DNA of 28,024 bases from Thiotrichaceae bacterium UBA7359 (lineage in GTDB: Bacteria; Pseudomonadota; Gammaproteobacteria; Eutrophobiales; Eutrophobiaceae), in NCBI GenBank assembly GCA_905182825.1, contig CAJJDJ010000087.1, forward strand, positions 1-28,024, read 5' to 3'. A program made the translations under genes and the position numbers. The first letter of the stretch is position 1; every line of letters begins with the position of its first letter. Below are positions 8,811 to 17,357 of this stretch, piece by piece. The notes below the pieces were generated by a model, which searched no databases, was not told the DNA's origin, and was given only the letters and a program-made list of their open reading frames with translations.

Positions 8811-9143
8811 ATGAGCAAGAAATTAGATTTTACAGGAGCAGTAGTAGCAAATTGGAATAATATTGATGCGACGGAATGTGCAGAAGGCATAACTGAACGA
8901 AATCTTTGGGAGGGTGAAAATAGTAAAAGAGCCTTGGTCTATGAATTTAAAGCTGGTGCAGTGTTTCCTGGGATAGACGTTCATGAATCTGGTCCAGAAC
9001 AAATATATGTCGTTTCTGGTGTCTTCAACGACGGCCGAGAAGATTTTCATGCAGGTAGTTTTCTGCATTTACCAAAAGGCACATCGCATGCGCCAAAATC
9101 AGAATCAGGCTGCGTTGTGTTGGTAATATATCCCGAAGGTTAA
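8811..9143 (+). CDS. Small cupin protein, ChrR-like
   Basis: 110-aa single-domain cupin without a signal peptide, so probably cytoplasmic. The sequence FPGIDVHESGPEQIYVVSG matches cupin motif 1 (His and Glu/Gln ligands), and GSFLHLPKGTSHAPKSESG matches motif 2 with its His. The pattern is closest to the cupin domain of ChrR anti-sigma factors and stand-alone relatives, often metal-binding proteins responding to or acting on oxidised compounds. Catalytic activity and substrate cannot be told. A strong AGGAG lies eight bases before the ATG. It is the first gene of a three-gene plus-strand set (cupin, exported cupin, ABM-type monooxygenase), which starts beside an operator-like inverted repeat and a decayed TetR-type gene. 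Confidence 0.8.
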   Translation: MSKKLDFTGAVVANWNNIDATECAEGITERNLWEGENSKRALVYEFKAGAVFPGIDVHESGPEQIYVVSGVFNDGREDFHAGSFLHLPKGTSHAPKSESGCVVLVIYPEG

Positions 9144-9180
9144 AAGCGTCTTTATTTAACACTACAGAGGAAAAACTAGT

Positions 9181-9579
9181 ATGAAATTGAACTATTATTT
9201 ATTTTTAGTAAGTTTGGTATTATCAGGACAAGTTTATGCTGAAAGACTGGTGATATCAGACATTATGTCGCCAGAAAACCTTGAAAATATTCATGTTGTT
9301 AAGCTTGCTAGTGATTCATTTTCAACAGATTTTGTAATTTTTGTGAAAAATAAGGTCCCATTACATAAGCACGTTAAACATTCAGAAACAATTTATGTCT
9401 TGGAAGGTAAAGCGCAGTTGCAACTTGGAGAACAAAGTATGGAGATTACTGCGGGTGATTATATAAGAGTACCGCAAGGAATGCCGCATGGGGTCAAGGT
9501 GCTTTCGTCTGTTCCGCTTAAAATCCTCTCTGTACAGGCACCAGAATTTTTTGGTAAAGACAGAGTCAAGATGAATTAA
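9181..9579 (+). CDS. Exported cupin-domain protein
   Basis: 132-aa protein with a Sec signal peptide: MKLNYY, a hydrophobic stretch and a VYA cleavage site around residue 20. It is predicted periplasmic after cleavage. The mature part is one cupin barrel. PLHKHVKHSETIYVLEG supplies the HxH...E metal ligands and GDYIRVPQGMPHGVKV the fourth His, so a metal-binding site looks complete. The family includes dioxygenases, isomerases and non-catalytic ligand binders; the substrate is unknown. It starts 37 bp after the preceding cupin with an AGAGGA element before the ATG, which supports co-transcription. Having one cytoplasmic and one exported cupin side by side suggests handling of the same compound in two compartments, which is inference. 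Confidence 0.82.
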   Translation: MKLNYYLFLVSLVLSGQVYAERLVISDIMSPENLENIHVVKLASDSFSTDFVIFVKNKVPLHKHVKHSETIYVLEGKAQLQLGEQSMEITAGDYIRVPQGMPHGVKVLSSVPLKILSVQAPEFFGKDRVKMN

Positions 9580-9642
9580 TTTAATAATGACTAAAATAGA
9601 GAGGATTGAATGATGGCGACATAAGATACATGTTGTACGTTA

Positions 9643-9978
9643 GTGCCTTATTTTAAAGTGGCGGAAGGAAGACTTGAAGAATTTAAAGGTTTATTTAAAG
9701 AGTTTATGGAAATAACTGAGAAGAATGAACCGAACTGCCTTTATTATGGCTTCAGTATTAAAGATGACGTTATACATTGTCGAGAAGGGTATGCCGACTC
9801 AGAAGCTGTGTTAGCACACATTGAAAATGCCGGCTCCAAACTTGGTGAAGCATTAAAGATTTGCGAGATTGTTCGACTTGAGGTTCATGGTCCGGAAGCA
9901 GAGTTAGCAAAACTGCGGGGACATTTGGCTGATTTAAACCCTGAATATTATGTTCTTGAATATGGCTTTCGACGCTAA
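9643..9978 (+). CDS. ABM-type (putative quinol) monooxygenase, N-terminus disrupted by a stop
   Basis: The 111 residues from the GTG at 9643 resemble cofactor-independent monooxygenases of the antibiotic biosynthesis monooxygenase type, a dimeric alpha/beta-barrel fold. Recognisable segments are VPYFKVAEGRLEEFKG, CREGYADSEAVLAHIENAG, RLEVHGPEAELAKLRG, and a C-terminal LEYGFRR. The GTG has no Shine-Dalgarno. In the same frame, an ATG at 9613 sits eight bases after a strong GAGAGGA and reads M-A-T-stop-DTCCTLVPYFKV. The residues after the stop fit the N-terminus I remember for relatives, so the original start is probably 9613 and codon 4 is now TAA. The gene may be a recent pseudogene, a reinitiated shortened protein, or intact with a sequencing error. 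It follows the exported cupin by 33 bp (to 9613). Confidence 0.65.
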   Translation: MPYFKVAEGRLEEFKGLFKEFMEITEKNEPNCLYYGFSIKDDVIHCREGYADSEAVLAHIENAGSKLGEALKICEIVRLEVHGPEAELAKLRGHLADLNPEYYVLEYGFRR

Positions 9979-10015
9979 CTATATTTAATCAAACGGGTGA
10001 TCGGTTTTATCTTTT

Positions 10016-10279
10016 CTAAGACATCATTTTTATCAACGCATGTCTTGCTTCAATATTTTCGACAACAGTCATTGCTGTATTGAATGCGATAACATTCTTG
10101 TCATGTATGCCGAGTAATTTTTCCAGTTGCAGATTTTCCGCGATGCTTGCTGACCCACCTTGTTTATATTTCATATCAATATCTTGCAGAAAATGAAAAT
10201 AAGCTTGCTTGCTTATGCTCATATCCTGAAATGCTTGATAGGCAATTTTTGCTTCTTTAGTTAAGTCGTCAACTGACAT
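10016..10279 (-). CDS. Small conserved helical protein at the end of the glycolytic operon
   Basis: 87-aa protein of unknown function. It is rich in charged and helix-forming residues, with no signal peptide, membrane segment or Cys pair. It looks all-alpha: helices around residues 3-32 and 46-85, separated by a KYKQGGSAS turn. The start lies 9 bp after the aldolase stop on the same strand, so it is almost certainly translated from the same message as the last gene of the tkt-gap-pgk-pyk-fba cluster. The Shine-Dalgarno is weak (TAGAG), consistent with coupling. I do not recognise a named domain. Its position suggests an accessory role in central carbon metabolism, but that is only context. 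Confidence 0.7.
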   Translation of the reverse strand: MSVDDLTKEAKIAYQAFQDMSISKQAYFHFLQDIDMKYKQGGSASIAENLQLEKLLGIHDKNVIAFNTAMTVVENIEARHALIKMMS

Positions 10280-10288
10280 AAATAAACT

Positions 10289-11311
10289 CTACGTGGTACT
10301 TTCCATATCAGCGTTATATATGCCTTTACAAGCGAGGCTATTGCATTCCGAACGGTGCAATAAGGCCCTCTGTGCTGCTTCAAGGTTTGACTCTTTACCG
10401 CCCCACGCATTTAGACAAGGTTCTTGTAGTGCGCGTCCGTATGAAAAACTAAGTGGCCATGGTAATTCTGGGTTACTTGCATTCATAGCATTCAGATGAG
10501 CTGTTGCCAGTTTGGCGCTCTGTCCACCGGAAAGAAAGACGATGCCTGGTAGTTCAGCAGGTACATTTTTTACTAAGCAACTTACGGTTTGATCAGCGAC
10601 TTCTTGGACGTTCGCCTGTTTTGAACACTGCTTTCCTGAAATAATCATATTAGTTTTGAGTATGGTATGTTCAACACTGATATCTTGACTCTTAAGCGCT
10701 CTAAACAATGCTGACAGAGTCATCTCAGTAACTTCGTAGCAACGTTCAATCGTATTATCAGCATCCATCAGGACTTCAGGCTCTACCATCGGCACAATTC
10801 CAGCTTCCTGACAGAGTCCGGCATATCGGGCAAGTGCATGAACATTTGCTTCAACACACGCTTGACTAGGAACGTTTTCTCCAATAGTTATGACTGCACG
10901 CCATTTAGCAAATTTAGCACCAAGCGATTTATACTCAGTTAATCTGTCACGTAAGCCATCAAGCCCTTCTGTTATTTTTTCATTTGTATGCAAAGCAAAA
11001 TTTTTCGCGCCAGTATCAACTTTTATACCTGGCATGATGCCATGATCTATTAATGTCTTGGGGAATGGTGTGCCATCGCTAGTAGCTTGACGAATAGTTT
11101 CATCATAAAGAATTATGCCGCTAATAAATTCATTGCCGCCCGGATTAGTTATTAGTAAATCTCGATATGTTCGACGATTTTGTTCTGTTGATTCAAAATC
11201 AATCGTATCGAATCTTTTCTTGATGGTTGGCGTGCTTTCATCAATAGCAAGTATGCCCTTACCTTTTGCAACCATTGCTTTTGCTGTGGTTTCAAGTTCT
11301 GCTGCGCTCAT
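10289..11311 (-). CDS. fba: Class I fructose-bisphosphate aldolase
   Basis: Schiff-base aldolase cleaving fructose-1,6-bisphosphate (and, in Calvin-type cycles, making sedoheptulose bisphosphate), 340 aa. Motifs of the animal/plant-type class I family are present: GKGILAIDEST at the N-terminus, Lys136 in AKWRAV, Glu177 and Glu179 in MVEPEV, the Schiff-base Lys219 in HTILKTNM, and FLSGGQSAKLAT. No class II zinc motif is present. The C-terminus lacks the terminal Tyr of the eukaryotic enzymes. A GAGGAAA Shine-Dalgarno precedes the ATG. It follows pyruvate kinase by 57 bp and precedes the 87-aa gene by 9 bp. The enzyme would link triose phosphates made by the upstream genes to hexose and pentose phosphates. 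Confidence 0.95.
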   Translation of the reverse strand: MSAAELETTAKAMVAKGKGILAIDESTPTIKKRFDTIDFESTEQNRRTYRDLLITNPGGNEFISGIILYDETIRQATSDGTPFPKTLIDHGIMPGIKVDTGAKNFALHTNEKITEGLDGLRDRLTEYKSLGAKFAKWRAVITIGENVPSQACVEANVHALARYAGLCQEAGIVPMVEPEVLMDADNTIERCYEVTEMTLSALFRALKSQDISVEHTILKTNMIISGKQCSKQANVQEVADQTVSCLVKNVPAELPGIVFLSGGQSAKLATAHLNAMNASNPELPWPLSFSYGRALQEPCLNAWGGKESNLEAAQRALLHRSECNSLACKGIYNADMESTT

Positions 11312-11368
11312 TTTATTTTCCTCGTTAACACTAATAGGTTTATTAAGATGTGTTTAGAAATTAAACAA

Positions 11369-12811
11369 TTAGAGAGTATGTTCCAAAGCTTGTCCTACCT
11401 GAACAATCTTCATGTTGTTGGTGCCGCCACGTCTGCCACGCAAGTCACCCTTGGTAATAATAACAAAGTCACCTTCTTTCACGACGCCTTCAGTGATCAG
11501 TTGGTCTATCATTTGTTTATTGGCTTCCAAAGGATCGGCATGAGTAATATCAAACTTCATTGGATATACGCCACGATATAATGCAACACGTCTTCGTGTG
11601 GATGTATGTCGAGCAAACGCAAAAATAGGTATGCCTGAGCTAATACGCGACATCCATAAGCAAGTATCACCAGTTTCTGTCAGACTGCAGATTGCCTTAG
11701 CGCCGATGTGATTAGCTGAATACATGCTGGACATTGCTATGGCTTCAGAAATAGTTTTAAAGCTTTGATTAATACGATGGTCTGATACGCGAACACTATG
11801 TTGTTTTTCTGCTTCTTCACAAATACTAGACATTGCTTCGACAACTTTATCGGGGTAGTGTCCTACACTTGTCTCACCAGATAACATTACCGCATCAGTT
11901 CCATCAATTACGGCGTTAGCGACATCAAATACTTCAGCTCGTGTTGGTATTTTATTTTCGATCATAGACTCCATCATCTGTGTAGCAGTGATGACAGCAC
12001 GATCCATTTCTCTAGCCATCTGGATTAAACTTTTCTGCACGGGCGGTAAGGATGCATCGCCAATTTCTACTCCAAGATCGCCACGTGCAATCATTATAGC
12101 ATCAGATGCTTTAATCATTTCTTCAATGTGATTAAGCGCTTCAGCGCGTTCAATCTTTGAAATTAATTGTGCTTTACAATTACATTCTTCCATCATCTTG
12201 CGAGCTATTTTGATATCGTCAGCGTCTCTCGGAAATGAGATTGCAACATAGTCGACTTTTACTTTGGCCGCATGCTTCATATCTTCGATATCTTTTTCGG
12301 TGACGGCGCTTGCGGACAAACCGCCGCCTTGCAAATTAATACCTTTATTATTACTAAGTATGCCACCAGTGATTACTTCACAATCAATGATATGTTTATC
12401 AACAACATTGACTTTTAATACAATCCTGCCATCATCGATCATTAATTTATCTTCCGCTTTCACATCTGTGGGAAGTGCTTTATAACTAACCCCAACCTGT
12501 GTTTCATCACCGTCATCACTAGCAAGTTTAGTATTGATGCTAAATTTTGTACCTTCATGCAATTGAACTTTACCATTCTTAAATCGTTCTATGCGAATCT
12601 TGGGGCCTTGCAAGTCTGCTATTACAGCAACAGCATGTTTATGTTGTTGTGAAAGACGACGAATCTCTTTCATTCTTTTTTCGTGATCAGCATGTGTTTG
12701 ATGTGAGTAATTAAGCCTAAAGACATCAACTCCTGCAACAAGCAGTTTTTCCAGCATTCCGGGTTTGTCCGTGGCAGGACCGAGGGTCGCAATGATTTTA
12801 GTCCTTCTCAT
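11369..12811 (-). CDS. pyk: Pyruvate kinase, PykA type
   Basis: 480-aa enzyme converting phosphoenolpyruvate and ADP to pyruvate and ATP. The sequence opens RRTKIIATLGPATD and has the B-domain motif ADLQGPKIRI, the SNNKGINLQGGGLSA segment typical of E. coli PykA, the catalytic Lys in LISKIERAEAL, the metal-binding IMIARGDLGVEIGD, and ATQMMESMI. The regulatory C-terminal domain is complete. Length and motifs match PykA (480 aa) better than PykF (470 aa). The start at 12811 fits the conserved RRTK opening, although the Shine-Dalgarno is weak. It lies 85 bp downstream of pgk with a small hairpin between, so it may be partly uncoupled from the upstream genes. Confidence 0.95.
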   Translation of the reverse strand: MRRTKIIATLGPATDKPGMLEKLLVAGVDVFRLNYSHQTHADHEKRMKEIRRLSQQHKHAVAVIADLQGPKIRIERFKNGKVQLHEGTKFSINTKLASDDGDETQVGVSYKALPTDVKAEDKLMIDDGRIVLKVNVVDKHIIDCEVITGGILSNNKGINLQGGGLSASAVTEKDIEDMKHAAKVKVDYVAISFPRDADDIKIARKMMEECNCKAQLISKIERAEALNHIEEMIKASDAIMIARGDLGVEIGDASLPPVQKSLIQMAREMDRAVITATQMMESMIENKIPTRAEVFDVANAVIDGTDAVMLSGETSVGHYPDKVVEAMSSICEEAEKQHSVRVSDHRINQSFKTISEAIAMSSMYSANHIGAKAICSLTETGDTCLWMSRISSGIPIFAFARHTSTRRRVALYRGVYPMKFDITHADPLEANKQMIDQLITEGVVKEGDFVIITKGDLRGRRGGTNNMKIVQVGQALEHTL

Positions 12812-12860
12812 TAAGATGTAGTCATCCGTCGTATTTTATGTGTTTTCATGATCAGGGGGG

Positions 12861-12887
12861 CAAAAATATATTTTGTCAGTCAAAATA
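12861..12887 (-). terminator. Possible weak terminator or attenuator between pgk and pyk
   Basis: Read on the minus strand, TATTTTG and CAAAATA arms with a five-base loop (12869-12887) are followed by ATATTTTT (toward 12861). The stem is AT-rich and short, so at most partial termination is likely. Confidence 0.3.
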
Positions 12888-12896
12888 AGATGAAAT

Positions 12897-14108
12897 TTAC
12901 AATTCTCTTGCTCGTTCCATCGCTCTCCATGCGCGAGCAGCCTCTTCTAATATTTCAACAGCAGGAAGTTTCTTACCTTCTAAGAATTCAAGGAAAGCAC
13001 CCCCACCAGTTGAAATATATGAAACCTTATCTTCAATATTAAATTTAGAGATTGCGGCAATAGTATCTCCTCCTCCCGCAATCGAGTATGCATCACTTTC
13101 AGCGATTGAGTTTGCTAGATTCTCTGTGCCCTGACTGAATTGATTAAACTCAAATACACCAAGGGGGCCATTCCAAAAGATAGTATTTGCTTTTCCTATT
13201 AGTTTACTTAGTTGTTTGGATGTTTCCGGACCTATATCCATAATAATATCGTCTGTTTCTATATTACTAATATGCTTCGTTACTGCTATGGTCTCCTCAT
13301 TAAATTCTTTGCCACAAATGACATCTATCGGTAGCGGAATTTGACAACCATTTGCTTTGGCTTGCTTCATTAACTTGCTGGCGGTTTCAACCAATTCAGC
13401 TTCATAAAGAGACTTGCCGACTTCATAGCCAGCTGCTTTTAAAAATGTGTTTATAATTCCACCACCAACTATTAGTTGGTCAACTTTTTCCAAGAGTGTT
13501 TCAAGTATGATTAGTTTACTAGATACTTTTGCGCCGCCTACTATTGCAACAAGTGGTGTTTCAGGATTTCTGAGTACCTTGGTCAGTGCCTTTAATTCAT
13601 TTATAAGTAATGGTCCTGCAGCAGATACTGCAGCATATTTGGCAACGCCATGTGTCGATGCTTGTGCACGATGTGCAGTTGCAAAAGCATCATTAATATA
13701 GACCTGACAGAGTCGCCCCATCTTGCGAGCAAGCGCATCATTATTCATTGTTTCACCTTTTTCAAATCTTACATTCTCACAAAGAACAATTTGATGATCC
13801 GTCATATCAATACCATTGGTCCAGTTCTTTATAAGAGGGACGCTAAGGTTAAGAAGATCGCCCAAGCATTTTGCAACTGGTGCAAGTGAAAATTTTTCGT
13901 CATATTTACCAGCTATGGGACGACCGAGATGAGATATTATTATTACCTTTGCCCCCGCTTCCAATAATTTAGTTAAAGTAGGTAATGTTGCTCGAATACG
14001 TATGTCACTGGAGATCTCAAAATCTCTTATCGGGACATTATAGTCCTCGCGAATTAGTACTGTTTTCCCCGACAGTTCTAGGTCAGCAAGTTTTACTAGT
14101 ATGGTCAC
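12897..14108 (-). CDS. pgk: Phosphoglycerate kinase
   Basis: 403-aa enzyme exchanging phosphate between 1,3-bisphosphoglycerate and ATP in glycolysis or the Calvin cycle. Visible motifs are VLIREDYNVPI (usually REDLNVPV; Tyr replaces Leu), IISHLGRP, the substrate-binding LCENVRFEKGE, NDAFATAHRAQAST, VAIVGGAKVSSK, and the nucleotide-binding FWNGPLGVFE and SIAGGGDTIAA. The start codon is GTG at 14108, 12 bp after the gap stop, with no strong Shine-Dalgarno, so translation is probably coupled to gap. The N-terminus is in register with relatives. A gap-pgk order is common in Calvin-cycle and glycolytic operons. Confidence 0.96.
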   Translation of the reverse strand: MTILVKLADLELSGKTVLIREDYNVPIRDFEISSDIRIRATLPTLTKLLEAGAKVIIISHLGRPIAGKYDEKFSLAPVAKCLGDLLNLSVPLIKNWTNGIDMTDHQIVLCENVRFEKGETMNNDALARKMGRLCQVYINDAFATAHRAQASTHGVAKYAAVSAAGPLLINELKALTKVLRNPETPLVAIVGGAKVSSKLIILETLLEKVDQLIVGGGIINTFLKAAGYEVGKSLYEAELVETASKLMKQAKANGCQIPLPIDVICGKEFNEETIAVTKHISNIETDDIIMDIGPETSKQLSKLIGKANTIFWNGPLGVFEFNQFSQGTENLANSIAESDAYSIAGGGDTIAAISKFNIEDKVSYISTGGGAFLEFLEGKKLPAVEILEEAARAWRAMERAREL

Positions 14109-14120
14109 GTAGCAACTCGT

Positions 14121-15134
14121 TTACTTAGCATTCATTAAAGCAATTGTGGTATCTAACATCCTGTTTGAAAAGCCCCATTCATTGTCATACCAAGCTGTTA
14201 CTTTCGCAAGAGTCCCCTCAATAACTTTAGTCAAAGATGCGTCAAAAGTTGCTGATGCTGGATCATGGTTAAAGTCAACAGAAACAAGAGGCAGTTCATT
14301 ATAGGCAAGCACACCTTTTAATGAACCTTCCGCAGCATCTTTCATGAATTGATTTATTTCATTTATGTTAGTTTCTCTGGCGGCCGTAAAACTCAAATCA
14401 ATTACAGAAACATTGATTGTTGGAACACGCATTGAATAACCATCAAGCTTTCCATTAAGTTCGGGTAATACTAAACCAACGGCCGCCGCCGCCCCTGTTT
14501 TTGTTGGTATCATGGACATGGTCGCAGATCGAGCACGACGTAAATCCGAGTGATAAACATCTGTTAGTACTTGATCGTTTGTATAAGCGTGAATAGTTGT
14601 CATGATGCCAGCAACCATGCCAATATTTTCGTTTATTACTTTTGCTATAGGTGCGAGGCAATTTGTCGTACAAGATGCATTAGAAATGACGGTGTCGCTC
14701 GATTTTAGTACGTCATGATTGACACCATAAACAATAGTTGCATCAACGTCACCGCCACCCGGAGCTGAGATTATAACTTTTTTTGCTCCACCTTCGAGAT
14801 GTGCGCTTGCTTTTGCTTTGCTAGCAAAGAAACCAGTCGATTCAAGTACAACATCAACCCCTAATTCACCCCAGGGTAATTTTGCAGGGTCACGTTCAGA
14901 CAAAACACGTACTCTATCACCATTAATCATCATGTCTTCATTCTCGACAACAACAGTGCCAGGAAACTTTCCATGAGCAGTATCGTATTGGGTAAGGTGT
15001 GCATTGGTATATGCATTGCCCAGATCATTAATTGCTACAATGTTGATCTCGTCGGTTCGTTCGGACTCATATAATGCGCGCAAAATATTGCGACCGATAC
15101 GACCATAGCCATTGATGCCTACTTTAATTGCCAT
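14121..15134 (-). CDS. gap: Glyceraldehyde-3-phosphate dehydrogenase, type I
   Basis: 337-aa phosphorylating GAPDH. The Rossmann motif GINGYGRIGRNILRAL opens the protein. The catalytic Cys155 lies in SNASCTTNCLAP and its partner His182 in TTIHAYTND. The segment NDLGNAYTNAHLTQYDTAHG is the pattern I associate with Calvin-cycle (CbbG/GapB-like) enzymes of autotrophic proteobacteria rather than E. coli GapA. Asp37 in INDL suggests that NAD can bind, but coenzyme preference is not settled by sequence. A GGAG element sits about eight bases before the ATG. It is 20 bp after tkt and 12 bp before pgk, so it is within one operon. Confidence 0.96.
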   Translation of the reverse strand: MAIKVGINGYGRIGRNILRALYESERTDEINIVAINDLGNAYTNAHLTQYDTAHGKFPGTVVVENEDMMINGDRVRVLSERDPAKLPWGELGVDVVLESTGFFASKAKASAHLEGGAKKVIISAPGGGDVDATIVYGVNHDVLKSSDTVISNASCTTNCLAPIAKVINENIGMVAGIMTTIHAYTNDQVLTDVYHSDLRRARSATMSMIPTKTGAAAAVGLVLPELNGKLDGYSMRVPTINVSVIDLSFTAARETNINEINQFMKDAAEGSLKGVLAYNELPLVSVDFNHDPASATFDASLTKVIEGTLAKVTAWYDNEWGFSNRMLDTTIALMNAK

Positions 15135-15154
15135 TCTTATGCTCCAGTATTCAT

Positions 15155-17161
15155 TTATTTTGTTTCGGTTATTAAATCATTAAGCTGTTGTTTCATATTT
15201 TTTTCAGTTAATCCAAAAAGTTCAAATACTACCTTCCCTGGGGCAGATTCACCGAACGTATCGACACCTAACGCAATACCATCTAGGCCAATATATTTTC
15301 TCCAGTAATCAGTAACACCGGCTTCAACCGCCAGACGCTTGCGACAAGAGTTTGGTAAAACACTTTCTTTATAGCTTTCGTTTTGTTGATCAAAAACAAA
15401 AGTACAGGGCATTGATACAACGCGAATGTTTCTATTTTCGTTATTTAATTGTGTTGCAACGTTAATAGCTATTTCAACTTCAGAACCTGTCGCAATGATG
15501 ATGGCATCAGGATTATCAGTTCCATCAATTAAAATATATCCACCGCGTTGTATTTTTTGTAGTTGCGATTCATTTCTTGGCATATGCGCCAAACTTTGAC
15601 GCGAAAATAATAAACTGCTTGGCCCATCACGTCGTTCAATTGCTGCTTGCCAGGCAACTGCAGTTTCCACTGCATCACAGGGTCGCCATAAGGACATGTT
15701 TGGCATTAGACGAAGTGTGGCTGCTTGTTCAACAGCCTGGTGGGTGGGTCCATCTTCGCCAAGACCAATCGAATCATGTGTGAATACAAATATATTTTGT
15801 ATTTTCATTAGAGCTGACATACGCAAGGCATTTCTCGCATATTCAGAAAACATCAAGAAAGTACCAGAGTAAGGGATGAATCCACCATGCAAAGTGATAC
15901 CATTATTTATGGCGGCCATGGCAAACTCTCGAACGCCATAAGAGATATAGTTACCATTTTTATCATTTTTACTAATGGTCACTGAACCTGACCAGTTAGT
16001 TAAGTTGGACCCAGTTAAGTCTGCCGAGCCACCAACCATCTCCGGAAGTTCTACAGCAAAAGCTTCTATCGTATTTTGTGATGCCTTACGTGAGGCTATT
16101 GTTTCCGCTTTATTATTAGTTCTCGTAATAAATCCCTTAACAAGATCATCCCAATTGTCGGGTAAGCTTCCTTGTTGTCGTCGTTTATATTCTCTAGCGA
16201 GTTTGGGATGCGCTAATTCATAAGCCACAAATAAATTTTGCCACTCAGACTCAAGTTCCTTTCCGCGTTGTTTAGCATCCCATGCAGAATAATACTCATC
16301 AGGAATCACGAAAGGTTCATGATTCCAATCAAGCCTTTTGCGTGTAAGTTTTATTTCTTCGTCGCCTAGTGGTGCACCATGACTTGATTCTTTACCTTCT
16401 TTGTTTGGAGAACCCCAACCGATAATAGTCTTACAACAGATTAAGCTAGGTTGTTCTTTATTCAGCTTGGCTGCTGCCAATGCTAGCTTGATTTCATCAG
16501 GGCTATGTCCATCAACTTCAGAAATGACATGCCAACCATAGGCCTCAAACCTTCTAGCCACATCTTCTGTAAACCACCCAGAAACATCACCATCAATAGA
16601 GATCTGATTACTGTCATAGATAGTGATTAATTTGCCAAGTCCCAACGTTCCCGCTAGAGAACAGGCTTCATGGGATATGCCTTCCATCAGACATCCATCA
16701 CCGACAGTGGCGTAAGTGTGGTGATTTACAATTTCATAATTAGATTGATTAAATTTTGCAGCAAGCATTGACTCAGCCAATGCCATTCCTACTGCATTGG
16801 CTAAACCCTGCCCTAATGGGCCTGTTGTAGTTTCAACACCTGGAGCATAACCGTATTCAGGGTGTCCTGGTGTTTTCGAATGTAGTTGTCGGAATTGTTT
16901 CAGTTCTTCAAGTGGTAGGTCATAACCTGTTAGATGTAATAATGAATAGACCAGCATCGAGCCATGGCCATTTGACATAACGAAGCGATCACGATTATCC
17001 CACTTTGGATTTGCTGGATTATGTTTTAGAAAATCATTCCATAAAACCTCAGCAATATCTGCCATGCCCATTGGAGCACCTGGGTGCCCAGAATTTGCTT
17101 TTTGCACAGCATCCATACTTAAAGCACGAATCGCATTGGCAAGTTCATGCCTTGTCAGCAT
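15155..17161 (-). CDS. tkt: Transketolase
   Basis: 668-aa thiamine-diphosphate enzyme transferring two-carbon units between ketoses and aldoses in the pentose phosphate pathway and the Calvin cycle. Visible are ANSGHPGAPMGMADIAE, MSNGHGSMLVYSLLHLTGYD, the TPP/metal motif GDGCLMEGISHEA with the following Asn in DSNQISIDGDV, and HDSIGLGEDGPTHQ in the pyrimidine domain. The C-terminal domain is complete and length matches E. coli TktA (663). The ATG at 17161 has an excellent GGAGGAA Shine-Dalgarno eight bases upstream. It is the first gene of the tkt-gap-pgk-pyk-fba run. The 196 bases upstream, before the redoxin gene, probably hold the operon promoter, but I see no convincing hexamer pair. Confidence 0.97.
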   Translation of the reverse strand: MLTRHELANAIRALSMDAVQKANSGHPGAPMGMADIAEVLWNDFLKHNPANPKWDNRDRFVMSNGHGSMLVYSLLHLTGYDLPLEELKQFRQLHSKTPGHPEYGYAPGVETTTGPLGQGLANAVGMALAESMLAAKFNQSNYEIVNHHTYATVGDGCLMEGISHEACSLAGTLGLGKLITIYDSNQISIDGDVSGWFTEDVARRFEAYGWHVISEVDGHSPDEIKLALAAAKLNKEQPSLICCKTIIGWGSPNKEGKESSHGAPLGDEEIKLTRKRLDWNHEPFVIPDEYYSAWDAKQRGKELESEWQNLFVAYELAHPKLAREYKRRQQGSLPDNWDDLVKGFITRTNNKAETIASRKASQNTIEAFAVELPEMVGGSADLTGSNLTNWSGSVTISKNDKNGNYISYGVREFAMAAINNGITLHGGFIPYSGTFLMFSEYARNALRMSALMKIQNIFVFTHDSIGLGEDGPTHQAVEQAATLRLMPNMSLWRPCDAVETAVAWQAAIERRDGPSSLLFSRQSLAHMPRNESQLQKIQRGGYILIDGTDNPDAIIIATGSEVEIAINVATQLNNENRNIRVVSMPCTFVFDQQNESYKESVLPNSCRKRLAVEAGVTDYWRKYIGLDGIALGVDTFGESAPGKVVFELFGLTEKNMKQQLNDLITETK

Positions 17162-17357
17162 AGTAGTTCCTCCAGTATGGCTAATGAGCCTAAAATAATT
17201 ATTGCTGCATTCAAAGTGTGATATTGAGTCACCAAATGACGATGACTACCACGTGTTTAGCCTAATTCGAGCTCAATAACACTATAAGAATGTAGGCAGA
17301 TTTTTATCTAAAATAAAACCGTATATTGTGGCTTAACTGTCACTTTGGAGCAAGATC

